DNA of 32,622 nt from Lachnospiraceae bacterium (GTDB lineage Bacteria > Bacillota_A > Clostridia > Lachnospirales > Lachnospiraceae), in NCBI GenBank assembly GCA_024684065.1, contig JAIKXO010000170.1, positions 1-32,622 on the forward strand, read 5' to 3'. The notes under the pieces were generated by a model. That model was not told where the DNA came from and made no database searches. It was given only the letters and a program-made list of their open reading frames with translations. The translations under genes and the position numbers were made by a program. This document shows, piece by piece, positions 7,246 through 15,900 of the stretch. Every line of letters starts with the position of its first letter. Position 1 is the first letter of the stretch.

Positions 7246-7935
7246 ATGAAACACGGGAAGAAATATAAAGAAGCTGCAAAGCTCGTAGATCGTGCGACGT
7301 TATACGAGCCCGCGGATGCGATATCATTAGTTAAGAAGACCGCGACGGCCAAGTTCGACGAGACCGTTGAGGTACATATAAAGACCGGATGTGACGGACG
7401 TCACGCTGAGCAGCAGATCAGAGGCGCCGTTGTCCTTCCTCATGGAACAGGCCGTACGACAAGGGTTCTGGTCTTTGCGAAGGGCGACAAGATAAACGAG
7501 GCTGAGGAAGCCGGAGCCGATCACGTAGGAGGCGACGAGCTGATCCCGAGGATCCAGAATGAAGGCTGGCTTGACTTCGATGTCGTAGTTGCAACCCCTG
7601 ACATGATGGGTGTTGTAGGACGTCTCGGTAAGATCTTAGGACCTAAGGGTCTCATGCCTAACCCCAAGGCCGGAACGGTTACGATGGATGTGGCGAAGGC
7701 CGTAAAGGATATTAAGGCAGGTAAGATCGAGTATCGTCTTGACAAGACAAATATCATCCATGCGCCTATCGGAAAGGTATCTTTCGATGAGGAAAAGCTC
7801 AATGAGAACTTTAACACATTAATGGAGGCTCTTGTAAAGGCAAGGCCCAGCGCTCTTAAGGGCCAGTTCATGAGGAGCATAGTTTTGGCGACTACCATGG
7901 GTCCCGGCGTCAAGGTTTCAACAGCGAAGTTCTAA
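7246..7935 (+). CDS. rplA: 50S ribosomal protein L1
   Basis: 229 aa, full length. Signature parts include [39 protein letters not shown] and the L1 signature [15 protein letters not shown]. The AGGAGG site lies between rplK and rplA. L1 forms the mobile L1 stalk and in many bacteria represses its own L11-L1 mRNA. That makes the folded leader upstream of rplK a natural place for such control, although no classical L1 site was recognised. A strong terminator follows 22 nt after the stop. Confidence 0.97.
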   Translation: MKHGKKYKEAAKLVDRATLYEPADAISLVKKTATAKFDETVEVHIKTGCDGRHAEQQIRGAVVLPHGTGRTTRVLVFAKGDKINEAEEAGADHVGGDELIPRIQNEGWLDFDVVVATPDMMGVVGRLGKILGPKGLMPNPKAGTVTMDVAKAVKDIKAGKIEYRLDKTNIIHAPIGKVSFDEEKLNENFNTLMEALVKARPSALKGQFMRSIVLATTMGPGVKVSTAKF

Positions 7936-7957
7936 AAGAAAAGATCGATCAACTAAT

Positions 7958-7993
7958 AAAAGTTCTGAGGACCCGGCTCCTCAGAACTTTTTG
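7958..7993 (+). terminator. Strong terminator after rplA
   Basis: A perfect 14-bp stem (AAAAGTTCTGAGGA at 7958-7971 with 7978-7991) with loop CCCGGC ends in a T-run. An A-run on the other side makes it potentially bidirectional. The stem ends only 32 nt before the capA-like ATG. Confidence 0.92.
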
Positions 7994-8023
7994 TTCAATA
8001 AGCGCAAAGCGCCTTCAGGTAAT

Positions 8024-9562
8024 ATGATAAAGCTCTCAAACGGTAAAAAAATCAAAGCGATCACATGGATACTGTCACTGTGTGTTATTTCTTCCCTTCT
8101 CTTAAGCGGATGCGGACTTGTGGATGCTATTTCCGAGAAGCTGTTTCCGGAAGAGAAAGCGGAGGAAAAGGCTGCGTTTGAGATGGAAGACAGCGAAAAT
8201 GAAGCTACTCCGATAATCGTCATAAACTCAGAGGATATCAAGGTGGAATTTACCGCCGACGTCACTCCGACGCCCGAGCCTGAGCCTTTTGTATATGAGG
8301 AGATCTATGACGACGAGAATAAGATCTATTCCAAAGAGGCAAAATCCTTAGACGAAGCGGTGCTGACCTTTATCGGGGATATTTCCTTTGCCGAAGGCTA
8401 CAGTAATATGAGTGCGCTCTATAAAGAGGGTGACCGCATTCTCGGATGCATCCGCCCGGAGGTGCTTGAAGGCCTTAAGGACAGCGATATTTTTATGGCC
8501 AATAATGAATTTCCCTACAGCGCCAGAGGTTCTGCCAGGGCGGGAAAGATGTTTACGTTCCGCGCAAAGCCGGAAAGCGTCTCATATCTTCACGATATGG
8601 AGGTGGATATAGTTTCTCTCGGAAACAACCACGCCTATGATTACGGTCCGGATGCGCTTATGGATACGTTTGACATCCTGAATGAGGCAAGGATCCCCTT
8701 TGTGGGGGCCGGAAGAAACATAGACGAGGCGATGAAGCCTGTCTATTATAAGGTAAACGGAAAGACTATCGCCTATACTTCGGCGACCCAGATAGAGAGG
8801 ACCGGAAGTCCCGATACGAAGGAAGCCACGGCGGATTCACCGGGGGTTCTGCGTACCCTGGATTCCTCAAAGATGGTCAGGTGCATACAGGATGCCTCTG
8901 CAAATTCGGATTTTGTGGTGGTATATGTCCATTGGGGCAGCGAGAATACTGATCTTGTAGATGAGAGCCAGAAAAAGCTTGCGAGGGATTATGTCAGCGC
9001 GGGGGCGGATCTTATCATCGGAGACCATTCCCACTGTCTCCAGGGAGTGGATTATGTGGACGGGGTGCCGGTGATCTACAGCCTCGGAAATTTCTGGTTC
9101 AATTCACGGACTATCGATACAGGGTATGTAAGGGTAACGCTTGATACCTCCGGAAATGACGTGTCCATAAAGAACTTTGAGTTCGTTCCCTGCATACAGA
9201 GAGGCTGCCATACCTATCTGGCGGATGAAACCGAAAAACAGAGGATCTTAGAGTACTTTCAGGGGATTTCCAATTACGCGCTGGTAGCATCGGACGGCCA
9301 TATTGAAAGATCCGATGAAAACCATAATAAACAAAACGGAGCGAATACCTCGCCTTCCAGGGAGTTTGTAAGGAAGACGGAGGAGGAAGCGCAGGATGCT
9401 GTCGAAGAGGCCGCGCCTGCGGCAGCTGATCCAATGGCTGAGCTTTTGCTTCAGCAGCAGGCGCTTTTGAACGGAGCACCGGGTACGGAGACTGAGAGCG
9501 TGCCCGAGACGCCGCCCGAAGTACAGCCCGCGCCGGAAACGCCCGAAGGACAGGGCGAATGA
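8024..9562 (+). CDS. CapA-family lipoprotein (poly-gamma-glutamate capsule synthesis type)
   Basis: 512 aa from the ATG at 8024; an upstream in-frame TTG at 7991 lies in the terminator stem. The lipoprotein signal peptide ends with lipobox LLLSGC, so C30 would be lipidated. An acidic linker (about 31-110) is followed by a metallophosphatase-like CapA domain (PGA_cap family, about 114-400). Its motifs are FIGD at 116, NNEFPYS, LGNNHAYDYG near 200, VVYVHWG near 300, GADLIIGDHSHCLQG and YSLGNFWFNS. The tail (about 440-512) is rich in Pro, Glu and Ala. CapA proteins act at the membrane surface in polyglutamate or related polymer handling; no capB or capC is present. Its last 4 nt overlap the next gene (ATGA), so the two are translationally coupled. 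The pair interrupts the conserved ribosomal gene order. Confidence 0.85.
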   Translation: MIKLSNGKKIKAITWILSLCVISSLLLSGCGLVDAISEKLFPEEKAEEKAAFEMEDSENEATPIIVINSEDIKVEFTADVTPTPEPEPFVYEEIYDDENKIYSKEAKSLDEAVLTFIGDISFAEGYSNMSALYKEGDRILGCIRPEVLEGLKDSDIFMANNEFPYSARGSARAGKMFTFRAKPESVSYLHDMEVDIVSLGNNHAYDYGPDALMDTFDILNEARIPFVGAGRNIDEAMKPVYYKVNGKTIAYTSATQIERTGSPDTKEATADSPGVLRTLDSSKMVRCIQDASANSDFVVVYVHWGSENTDLVDESQKKLARDYVSAGADLIIGDHSHCLQGVDYVDGVPVIYSLGNFWFNSRTIDTGYVRVTLDTSGNDVSIKNFEFVPCIQRGCHTYLADETEKQRILEYFQGISNYALVASDGHIERSDENHNKQNGANTSPSREFVRKTEEEAQDAVEEAAPAAADPMAELLLQQQALLNGAPGTETESVPETPPEVQPAPETPEGQGE

Positions 9563-11103
9563 AGATTAAAAATTTCAGGCCGGACGGCTTAAAGCTTGCG
9601 GCCTTTGCATATCTGTATATCCCGGTAATTATCTTTTTCATGACATGGCTTAAGTGGTATCTGGCCCTGCCCGCCTGTGCGGCTGTTGCTTATTCGCTGG
9701 CAATGCTCTTTAGCCGCGAGGATCATGAAGAGGATAAAAGAGGGGTACTGTTTTGGGCGCTTGCCGCCCTTGTTTTCGTTCTTTGCCTGTTCTGGTGCTG
9801 CCTGTCGGGCATCGGGGGCTTCGTTCTCCAGTCAGGGGATTTCCCGAAGCATAACATTATCCTTAAGGACCTGATCAACTGCGGGTGGCCTGTCCGTTAC
9901 CGGATGAGAGGCCGCGAGGGAGTGCTTTCCTACTATATCGGTGGGTATATCGTCCCGGCCCTTTTCGGAAAGATAGCGGGAGGAAGCTTCGATATGGCCC
10001 AGGATGCGCTTCTTGTATGGACGGCTCTGGGGATTTTTATTTCCGTTCTCATTATCTTCCGCTGTATAGAAAAGAGAATGGAAGCCTTCGACTCTGAAAA
10101 GGGTATGTCAGATATTTCAGCGGCAAAAATCCCTTTCAATAGAGAAGGAAGTAAAAAGACAGAAATTTCATTAATAGCGGTCTTCTTTGTCCTCTTCACG
10201 TTTGCGACTTTTGTATGCCCTTTGTCCGGGATCTTTGCCAAATGGTACCCGTGGGAAGCGGGGGATGGAGTGCATTGGCTCAGTAATACGATCTTTATAC
10301 AGTATTCTTCAAATATAACACTGTTATCCTATGTTTTTCCGCAGGCTGTTCCCGCTCTTTTATCGGTATCCCTGCTAAGGAGCATGCGCAGGGAATACGA
10401 CAAATGGGGGCTTATCCTTGCGCCGCTTGCACTGTACTCGGCTTTTGTATTTTTAGGCATGGCGATATTGATGGCGACGATATTTGCTGCCGATGCGATA
10501 ACTGGAAGGGGAGAGTGCCTTAAGTCCGGGAATATACTGTCAGTTTATAATATCTGCTCGGCTTTCACGGCGCTTTGTCTTGTCCTTAATCTTCTCGGAG
10601 TGATCCTGCAGGAGAAGCCCGAGAGCATCGCCATGAGCTTGGAACTCATCGACTACACCGGTTATGTCCATACCCTTGTCTTTTTTGAAGTCTCGTGGCT
10701 ATTATGGGTGCTTATCCTTTCAAGGCATAAAAGCGTTCTTATCCTGGCAGCTTCCATAAATCTTTTCTTTTATCCGTTCTTAAAGATGGGATATTACAAT
10801 GATCTCTGTATGAGGGCGAGTATACCCGCACTGCTCATTCTTTGCGTGGAAGCTGCGGAGAGGCTTGTTATCTCGTTTAACAGAGACAGGTGGTATTCTC
10901 TCCTTATCGCGGCCTGTCTTGTCATTACGGCCGCGGGCCCGTTTCAGGAGCTAAGCTATTGCTATAACGGCCGCAACACGGAGTCCCGGAATTATTACGA
11001 GCTCTATGAAAGCAGCGAGGATTTCTTTTTTTCTTACGATTTCCTGGAATACCAGTATATCGACTGGAATCCGGAGGGGATTTCGAGGTTTGTTTACAGG
11101 TGA
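9559..11103 (+). CDS. Polytopic membrane protein, possibly GT-C glycosyltransferase-like
   Basis: 514 aa, very hydrophobic, with roughly 10-12 membrane helices. The start overlaps the CapA stop by 4 nt. After the first helices a conserved-looking extracellular stretch carries GDFPKHNIILKDL (about residue 94) and WPV...LSYYIGGYIVPALFGK. Its acidic D plus WPV/YY arrangement recalls GT-C-fold glycosyltransferases and related envelope proteins, but no catalytic motif can be assigned with certainty. The C-terminus (RNYYELYESSEDFFFSYDF, about 485 on) is soluble. Coupling to a CapA lipoprotein suggests joint work on a surface polymer. I do not recognise a named gene. Confidence 0.65.
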   Translation: MKIKNFRPDGLKLAAFAYLYIPVIIFFMTWLKWYLALPACAAVAYSLAMLFSREDHEEDKRGVLFWALAALVFVLCLFWCCLSGIGGFVLQSGDFPKHNIILKDLINCGWPVRYRMRGREGVLSYYIGGYIVPALFGKIAGGSFDMAQDALLVWTALGIFISVLIIFRCIEKRMEAFDSEKGMSDISAAKIPFNREGSKKTEISLIAVFFVLFTFATFVCPLSGIFAKWYPWEAGDGVHWLSNTIFIQYSSNITLLSYVFPQAVPALLSVSLLRSMRREYDKWGLILAPLALYSAFVFLGMAILMATIFAADAITGRGECLKSGNILSVYNICSAFTALCLVLNLLGVILQEKPESIAMSLELIDYTGYVHTLVFFEVSWLLWVLILSRHKSVLILAASINLFFYPFLKMGYYNDLCMRASIPALLILCVEAAERLVISFNRDRWYSLLIAACLVITAAGPFQELSYCYNGRNTESRNYYELYESSEDFFFSYDFLEYQYIDWNPEGISRFVYR

Positions 11104-11125
11104 GAAGAGATTTTCACGGAGTAGC

Positions 11126-11338
11126 GGAAAATTTTCCACCTGTGCGGTTTTGATTGCTTTTGCAATCCAACCCACCACATACATTCGCAAAACCGCCCGC
11201 TTCGCGTGCTTAAAGATTTGCTTCGCAAATCGTTTTGCTCATTTAGAGGTGGGTTGCCCGTGTATGATAATATCTGCCTAGCTGCAAGCAGCATGCAGAT
11301 ATTATCATACACGGCAACTGCGCAGGTGGAAAATTTTT
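11126..11338 (+). repeat. Nested inverted-repeat element upstream of the rplJ promoter
   Basis: A 22-nt left arm (11128-11149) pairs over its full length with 11316-11337, with two G-U wobbles. Inside, 11258-11277 pairs perfectly (20 bp) with 11295-11314, capped by GCTGC-AA-GCAGC. Smaller helices are GATTGC-TTTT-GCAATC (11152-11167), GATTTGC-TTC-GCAAATC (11215-11231), CAACCCACC (11168-11176) with GGTGGGTTG (11248-11256), and an alternative GCGGTTTTG (11144-11152) with CAAAACCGC (11188-11196). It could be a MITE-like repeat, a composite terminator or a structured RNA. No ORF of note lies inside. Confidence 0.75.
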
Positions 11339-11341
11339 TGT

Positions 11342-11370
11342 TTGACATGTGTGTTAAGCTGTGATATTTT
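11342..11370 (+). promoter_or_regulatory. Sigma-A promoter of rplJ-rplL
   Basis: A perfect TTGACA (11342-11347), a 17-nt spacer and TATTTT (11365-11370). The predicted start near 11377 coincides with hairpin GGTC-GTTT-GACC (11377-11388). Confidence 0.85.
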
Positions 11371-11376
11371 ATACAA

Positions 11377-11524
11377 GGTCGTTTGACCGTGCCGAAGACA
11401 GCAGGTGCTTTTAAGCGTAAGAATCCACAGCGGTTCACCAGCCGAGGAAGAAAAAGGTTATATGGATTGTTTCATTCGTTAATTGTGTGCCTTTCTTTCC
11501 GCTTCGGATCGAGGGCTTTTTTAT
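11377..11524 (+). ncRNA. L10 leader RNA (autoregulatory binding site for L10/L12)
   Basis: The element contains CCGAAGACAGCAGGTGC at 11392-11408 and ACCAGCCGAGGAAG at 11437-11450, the two conserved strands of the Firmicute L10 (rplJ) leader that form the kink-turn binding region. A terminator hairpin follows. In this family excess L10(L12)4 binds the leader and lowers rplJL expression by premature termination. Confidence 0.88.
11489..11522 (+). terminator. Attenuator terminator of the L10 leader
   Basis: GCCTTT (11489-11494) pairs with GAGGGC (11511-11516), and TCCG-CTT-CGGA forms the top of the stem. A T-run at 11517-11522 follows. It lies about 50 nt before the rplJ start. Confidence 0.8.
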
Positions 11525-11570
11525 TTATAAAGAGCCTGACAAAATATAAAGAAGGAGGTAAAGGTTCAAT

Positions 11571-12149
11571 ATGGCTAAGGTTGAATTAAAGAAGCCTATA
11601 GTTGATGAAATTGCGGAGAACGTTAAAGACGCCCAGTCTGTAGTTCTGGTAGACTACCGCGGACTTACGGTTGCCCAGGATACTGAGCTTCGTACTCAGT
11701 TCCGTACAGCCGGCGTGGTTTATAAGGTTTATAAGAATACAATGATGAATTTCGCTTTCAAGGGAACTGAATTTGAAAGCCTTTCTGAGAGTCTTGAGGG
11801 TCCGAGCGCTATTGCCATCTCCAAGGATGATGCAACCGCTCCCGCGAGGATCATCGCGAAATTCGCAAAGACTGCCCCTGCCCTTGAGATGAAGGGCGGA
11901 GTCATAGAGGGTAATTACTATGACGCGAACGGGATGCAGGAAATAGCAAAGATCCCTTCAAGGGAAGAGCTTCTTTCGAAACTGCTCGGTTCCATCCAGT
12001 CGCCTATCGCCAATTTCGCGCGTGTTATCAAACAGATCGCGGAAAAGGGCGGCGCAGAGAACTGCGAGGCAGCAAAGACTGAGGAACCCGCGGCAGAAGA
12101 GCAGGCTGAAGCAGCCACTGCGGAAGCTGAAGCAGCTCCTGCTGAATAA
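11571..12149 (+). CDS. rplJ: 50S ribosomal protein L10
   Basis: 192 aa, with GAAGGAGG 12 nt before the ATG. The N-terminal rRNA-binding domain shows VVLVDYRGLTVAQDTELR and VYKVYKNTM. The middle contains EGPSAIAISKDD and GGVIEGNYYD. The C-terminal helix that binds L12 dimers (about 133-160) is followed by an extra tail of about 25 residues rich in Ala and Glu, which makes the protein longer than the usual 165-175 aa. L10 anchors the L12 stalk and, with L12, regulates its own leader upstream. Confidence 0.96.
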   Translation: MAKVELKKPIVDEIAENVKDAQSVVLVDYRGLTVAQDTELRTQFRTAGVVYKVYKNTMMNFAFKGTEFESLSESLEGPSAIAISKDDATAPARIIAKFAKTAPALEMKGGVIEGNYYDANGMQEIAKIPSREELLSKLLGSIQSPIANFARVIKQIAEKGGAENCEAAKTEEPAAEEQAEAATAEAEAAPAE

Positions 12150-12301
12150 AGAAACAAAGGTGCCGGCTTAAAACAATGTATGATAAAACATACATTAGTA
12201 GAATAAATATTAGTAAATCATAATTTACTATATGCTTATCCCGGGATACCGCATGGGATGAAGCCGGTAAAAGAACGATAAAACTAATGGAGGAGAAAAT
12301 A
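12150..12301 (+). promoter_or_regulatory. Structured rplJ-rplL spacer
   Basis: The 152-nt spacer is closed by CCGGCTT (12163-12169) with AAGCCGG (12261-12267). Inside are hairpins AATGTATG-ATAAAA-CATACATT (12175-12196), TAGTAAAT-CATA-ATTTACTA (12211-12230) and a TATCCCGGGATA palindrome near 12237-12248. The rplL Shine-Dalgarno sequence lies just outside the closing helix. Such a spacer could set the higher output of L12 over L10, by processing or by improved initiation. Confidence 0.6.
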
Positions 12302-12679
12302 ATGGCAAAATTATCTACAGCAGAAATCATTGATGCTATCAAAGAGTTAACCGTTTTGGAATTAAATGACCTTGTTAAGGCCTGTGAGGAAGAGTTCGGC
12401 GTATCAGCGGCAGCCGGAGTGGTAGTTGCTACTACGGGCGGCGACGGCGCAGCCGAGGCTGAGGAGAAGACCGAGTTTGATGTAGAGCTTTCAGAGATCG
12501 GCGAGCAGAAGGTTAAGGTTATCAAGGTTGTCCGTGAGATCACCGGTCTTGGCTTAAAGGAAGCTAAGGACTTAGTTGACAATGCTCCCAAGATGGTCAA
12601 GGAAGCCGTTTCCAAGGAAGAGGCAGAGGACGTTAAGAAGAGGCTTGAGGAAGTCGGCGCTAAGATCACCCTTAAGTAA
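12302..12679 (+). CDS. rplL: 50S ribosomal protein L7/L12
   Basis: 125 aa from the ATG at 12302; an in-frame ATG at 12287 overlaps the GGAGGAG ribosome binding site and is not used. The N-terminal dimerisation domain starts [27 protein letters not shown] short Ala/Gly hinge (about 40-57) follows, then the C-terminal factor-binding domain with [27 protein letters not shown]. Two dimers or more bind L10 and recruit EF-G, EF-Tu and IF2. A weak 5-bp hairpin (12692-12696 with 12708-12712) follows the stop, so part of the transcription may continue into rpoB. Confidence 0.97.
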   Translation: MAKLSTAEIIDAIKELTVLELNDLVKACEEEFGVSAAAGVVVATTGGDGAAEAEEKTEFDVELSEIGEQKVKVIKVVREITGLGLKEAKDLVDNAPKMVKEAVSKEEAEDVKKRLEEVGAKITLK

Positions 12680-12740
12680 TAAGGCAATAAAGGGATTTGT
12701 GTTACTGATCCCGCCAAATTATAAAAAAAATATAAAGTGA

Positions 12741-12770
12741 TTGACATTATAAAAGAGTTTGTGTTACCAT
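12741..12770 (+). promoter_or_regulatory. Candidate promoter of rpoB-rpoC
   Basis: A perfect TTGACA (12741-12746) is followed after 18 nt by TACCAT (12765-12770), or after 17 nt by TTACCA; the -10 is poor. A direct repeat TTTGTGTTAC (12696-12705 and 12758-12767) overlaps the region. A weak -10 behind a perfect -35 could mean activator or RNA-level control. Confidence 0.55.
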
Positions 12771-12776
12771 GGAGAA

Positions 12777-12992
12777 TGCTTTACTGTGGAAACATGGGCT
12801 CTTTTATGCTTAGAAGAGCAGCATTACAGTATTCTTTCAGCCGAAATAAGCGCTTTCGGCTCCTCAAGGTTTTGCCAAAAGTCAATATATAGTTCAGTAT
12901 AGTGTCCTGGAAAAACTTTGGGATCGAAAAGTTCTTTCCATTAGAACTTTTCTGCAATTTATCAATAATATTCAAAACGGGGTGAAACGTCG
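12777..12992 (+). promoter_or_regulatory. Folded rpoB leader with box-plus-hairpin motif
   Basis: Helices include GCTCTT...AAGAGC near 12797-12820 and AGCCGAAA (12839-12846) with TTTCGGCT (12854-12861). The motif shared with the rpsL-rpsG spacer comes next: anti-box CAAGGTTTT (12865-12873), box AAAAACTTTGGGA (12911-12923), a 10-bp hairpin (12926-12935 with 12943-12952, 7-nt loop) and GCAAT (12954-12958). The box can pair with the anti-box through nine pairs, one of them a wobble. The rpoB site GGGGTGA follows at about 12979. Confidence 0.65.
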
Positions 12993-15900
12993 ATGGAAAA
13001 AAACAGGATACGTCCCATTTCCACAGGCAGGAATACTCGTATGAGCTTTTCGAGACAGAAGGAGGTTTTGGAGATCCCCAATCTGATCGAGGTTCAGAAG
13101 AATTCCTACCGTTGGTTTCTGGAAGAGGGTCTAAAGGAAGTATTTGATGACATTTCTCCAATCACGGATTACAGCGGGCATCTCAGCCTTGAGTTTGTTG
13201 ATTTCAAACTCTGCGAGGATGACGTAAAGTATTCCATTGAAGAATGCAAGGACAGAGACGCTACTTATGCGGCACCGCTTAAGGTCAATGTCCGGCTGTA
13301 CAACAAGGAAAGCGGGGAGCTTATAAGCCATGATATTTTCATGGGAGATCTTCCCCTGATGACTGCCACGGGCACCTTTGTAATTAACGGTGCGGAAAGA
13401 GTCATAGTCAGCCAGCTCGTAAGATCGCCTGGCATATATTATGCCATAAGCCATGATAAGTTTGGCAAAAGGCTGTTTTCATCGACTGTAATACCTAACA
13501 GAGGCGCATGGCTGGAGTACGAAACGGACTCCAATGATGTGTTTTTTGTGCGCGTAGACAGAACCAGGAAGGTTCCCGTTACCGTGCTCATACGTTCGCT
13601 CGGTATAGGGAGCAATCAGGAGATCATAGACCTCTTCGGCGATGAGCCGAAGATCATGGCATCTTTTACCAAGGACACCTCCACGAACTACGAGGAGGGC
13701 CTCAAGGAGCTTTACAAGAAGATAAGGCCCGGAGAGCCCCTTACCTTAGAGAGCGCGGAAAGCCTTATCAACGCCATGTTTTTTGATGCAAGGCGTTACG
13801 ACCTTGCAAGAGTAGGCAGATATAAGTTCAATAAGAAGCTTTCCTTTAAGAAGAGGCTTAAGAACCAGATCCTTGCCGAGGACGTTGTAGATCAGGAGAC
13901 CGGCGAGATCCTCGCGGAGGCGGGAACGAAGCTGTCCGAGGAGCTTGCGGAGAAGATCCAGAATGCGGCCGTTCCTTATGTCTATATTCAGACTGAAGAG
14001 AGAAACGTAAAGGTCCTTTCCAATATGATGGTAGACCTCAGGTGCTATGTGGATGTGGATCCTAAGGAATACGGGATCACAGAGCTTGTTTATTATCCCG
14101 TGCTTAAGAGGATCCTTGATGAGTGCGGGGAAGACGCGGAGGCTCTTTCCGATGCTCTCCACGCCAACGTCCATGAGCTTGTTCCCAAGCATATCACAAA
14201 GGAAGATATCATAGCTTCCATAAATTATAATATGCATATCGAATACGGCATCGGTACGGATGACGATATCGACCACCTTGGAAACAGGCGTATCAGGGCG
14301 GTGGGCGAGCTTCTTCAGAATCAGTACAGGATAGGGCTTTCAAGGCTTGAAAGAGTGGTCAGGGAGCGTATGACGACTCAGGATCTTGAGACCGTATCCC
14401 CTCAGGCCCTTATAAATATCAAGCCCGTGACTGCCGCTGTAAAGGAGTTTTTCGGTTCCTCACAGCTGTCACAGTTTATGGACCAGAACAATCCATTAGG
14501 CGAGCTTACCCATAAGAGGCGTCTTTCGGCTCTTGGTCCCGGCGGTCTTTCCAGGGACAGGGCCGGATTCGAGGTACGAGACGTGCATTATTCCCATTAC
14601 GGAAGGATGTGCCCGATAGAGACTCCCGAAGGTCCCAACATAGGCCTTATCAACTCCCTTGCATGCTACGCGAGGATCAATGAATACGGCTTTGTGGAGG
14701 CGCCCTACAGAAAGATAGACAGATCGGATCCGGAAAATCCCGTGGTTACGGACGAGGTCGTATACATGACCGCGGACGAGGAGGATAATTTCCACGTTGC
14801 GCAGGCGAATGAGCCACTGGATGAAGAGGGCCATTTCGTAAAGCGTATGGTTTCCGGACGTTATATGGACGAGACTTCGGAATATGACAAGTCGATGTTC
14901 GAATATATGGACGTTTCGCCGAAGATGGTATTTTCGGTGGCTACAGCGCTAATTCCTTTCCTTGAGAACGATGATGCTAACCGCGCTCTCATGGGATCCA
15001 ACATGCAGCGTCAGGCGGTTCCGCTTCTTATCACCGAGGCTCCTGTCGTGGGTACAGGAATGGAGCCCAAGGCAGCGGTCGATTCGGGGGTCTGCGTTGT
15101 CGCAAAGAAGTCCGGTACCGTTAAATATGCGATGTCAAATGAGATAAGCGTGGCCAATGACGATGGAACCAAGGAAGTCTACAGGCTTTCAAAGTTCATG
15201 CGGAGCAACCAGTCAAACTGCTACAACCAGAAGCCTATCGTAGAAAAAGGCGAGCATATAGAGGCCGGCCAGATCATAGCCGACGGGCCTTCCACCTATA
15301 ATGGAGAGCTTTCCCTCGGAAAGAACCCTCTTATAGCCTTTATGACCTGGGAGGGTTACAACTATGAGGATGCTGTTCTTCTGAGTGAGAGGCTTGTCCA
15401 GGATGATGTGTATACATCCGTTCATATAGAAGAGCATGAATCAGAGGCCAGGGATACAAAGCTTGGCCCTGAGGAAATAACGAGGGATGTTCCCGGTGTA
15501 GGTGAGGAAGCTCTTAAGGACCTCGATGAGAGAGGAATAATCCGCATCGGCGCGGAGGTAAGAGCAGGCGATATCCTCGTGGGAAAGGTCACTCCCAAGG
15601 GAGAGACGGAGCTTACAGCAGAGGAAAGGCTCCTTCGGGCTATCTTCGGTGAAAAGGCAAGAGAAGTAAGGGATACTTCCTTAAAGGTTCCCCATGGTGA
15701 ATACGGTATCGTAGTGGATGCCAAGATCTTTTCAAGGGATAACGGGGACGAGCTGCCTCCCGGAGTAAATCAGTCGGTAAGGATATATATAGCTCAGAAG
15801 AGAAAGATATCCGTCGGTGATAAGATGGCAGGCCGTCACGGAAACAAGGGTGTTGTTTCCCGTGTGCTTCCCGTTGAAGATATGCCTTATCTTCCTAACG

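Noticed and set aside
7991..8023. TTG start for the CapA-like protein
   Set aside because: It lies in the terminator stem after rplA; the ATG at 8024 gives a regular lipoprotein signal peptide.
12287..12301. Earlier ATG for rplL
   Set aside because: It overlaps the Shine-Dalgarno GGAGGAG of the ATG at 12302, which gives the standard L12 N-terminus.
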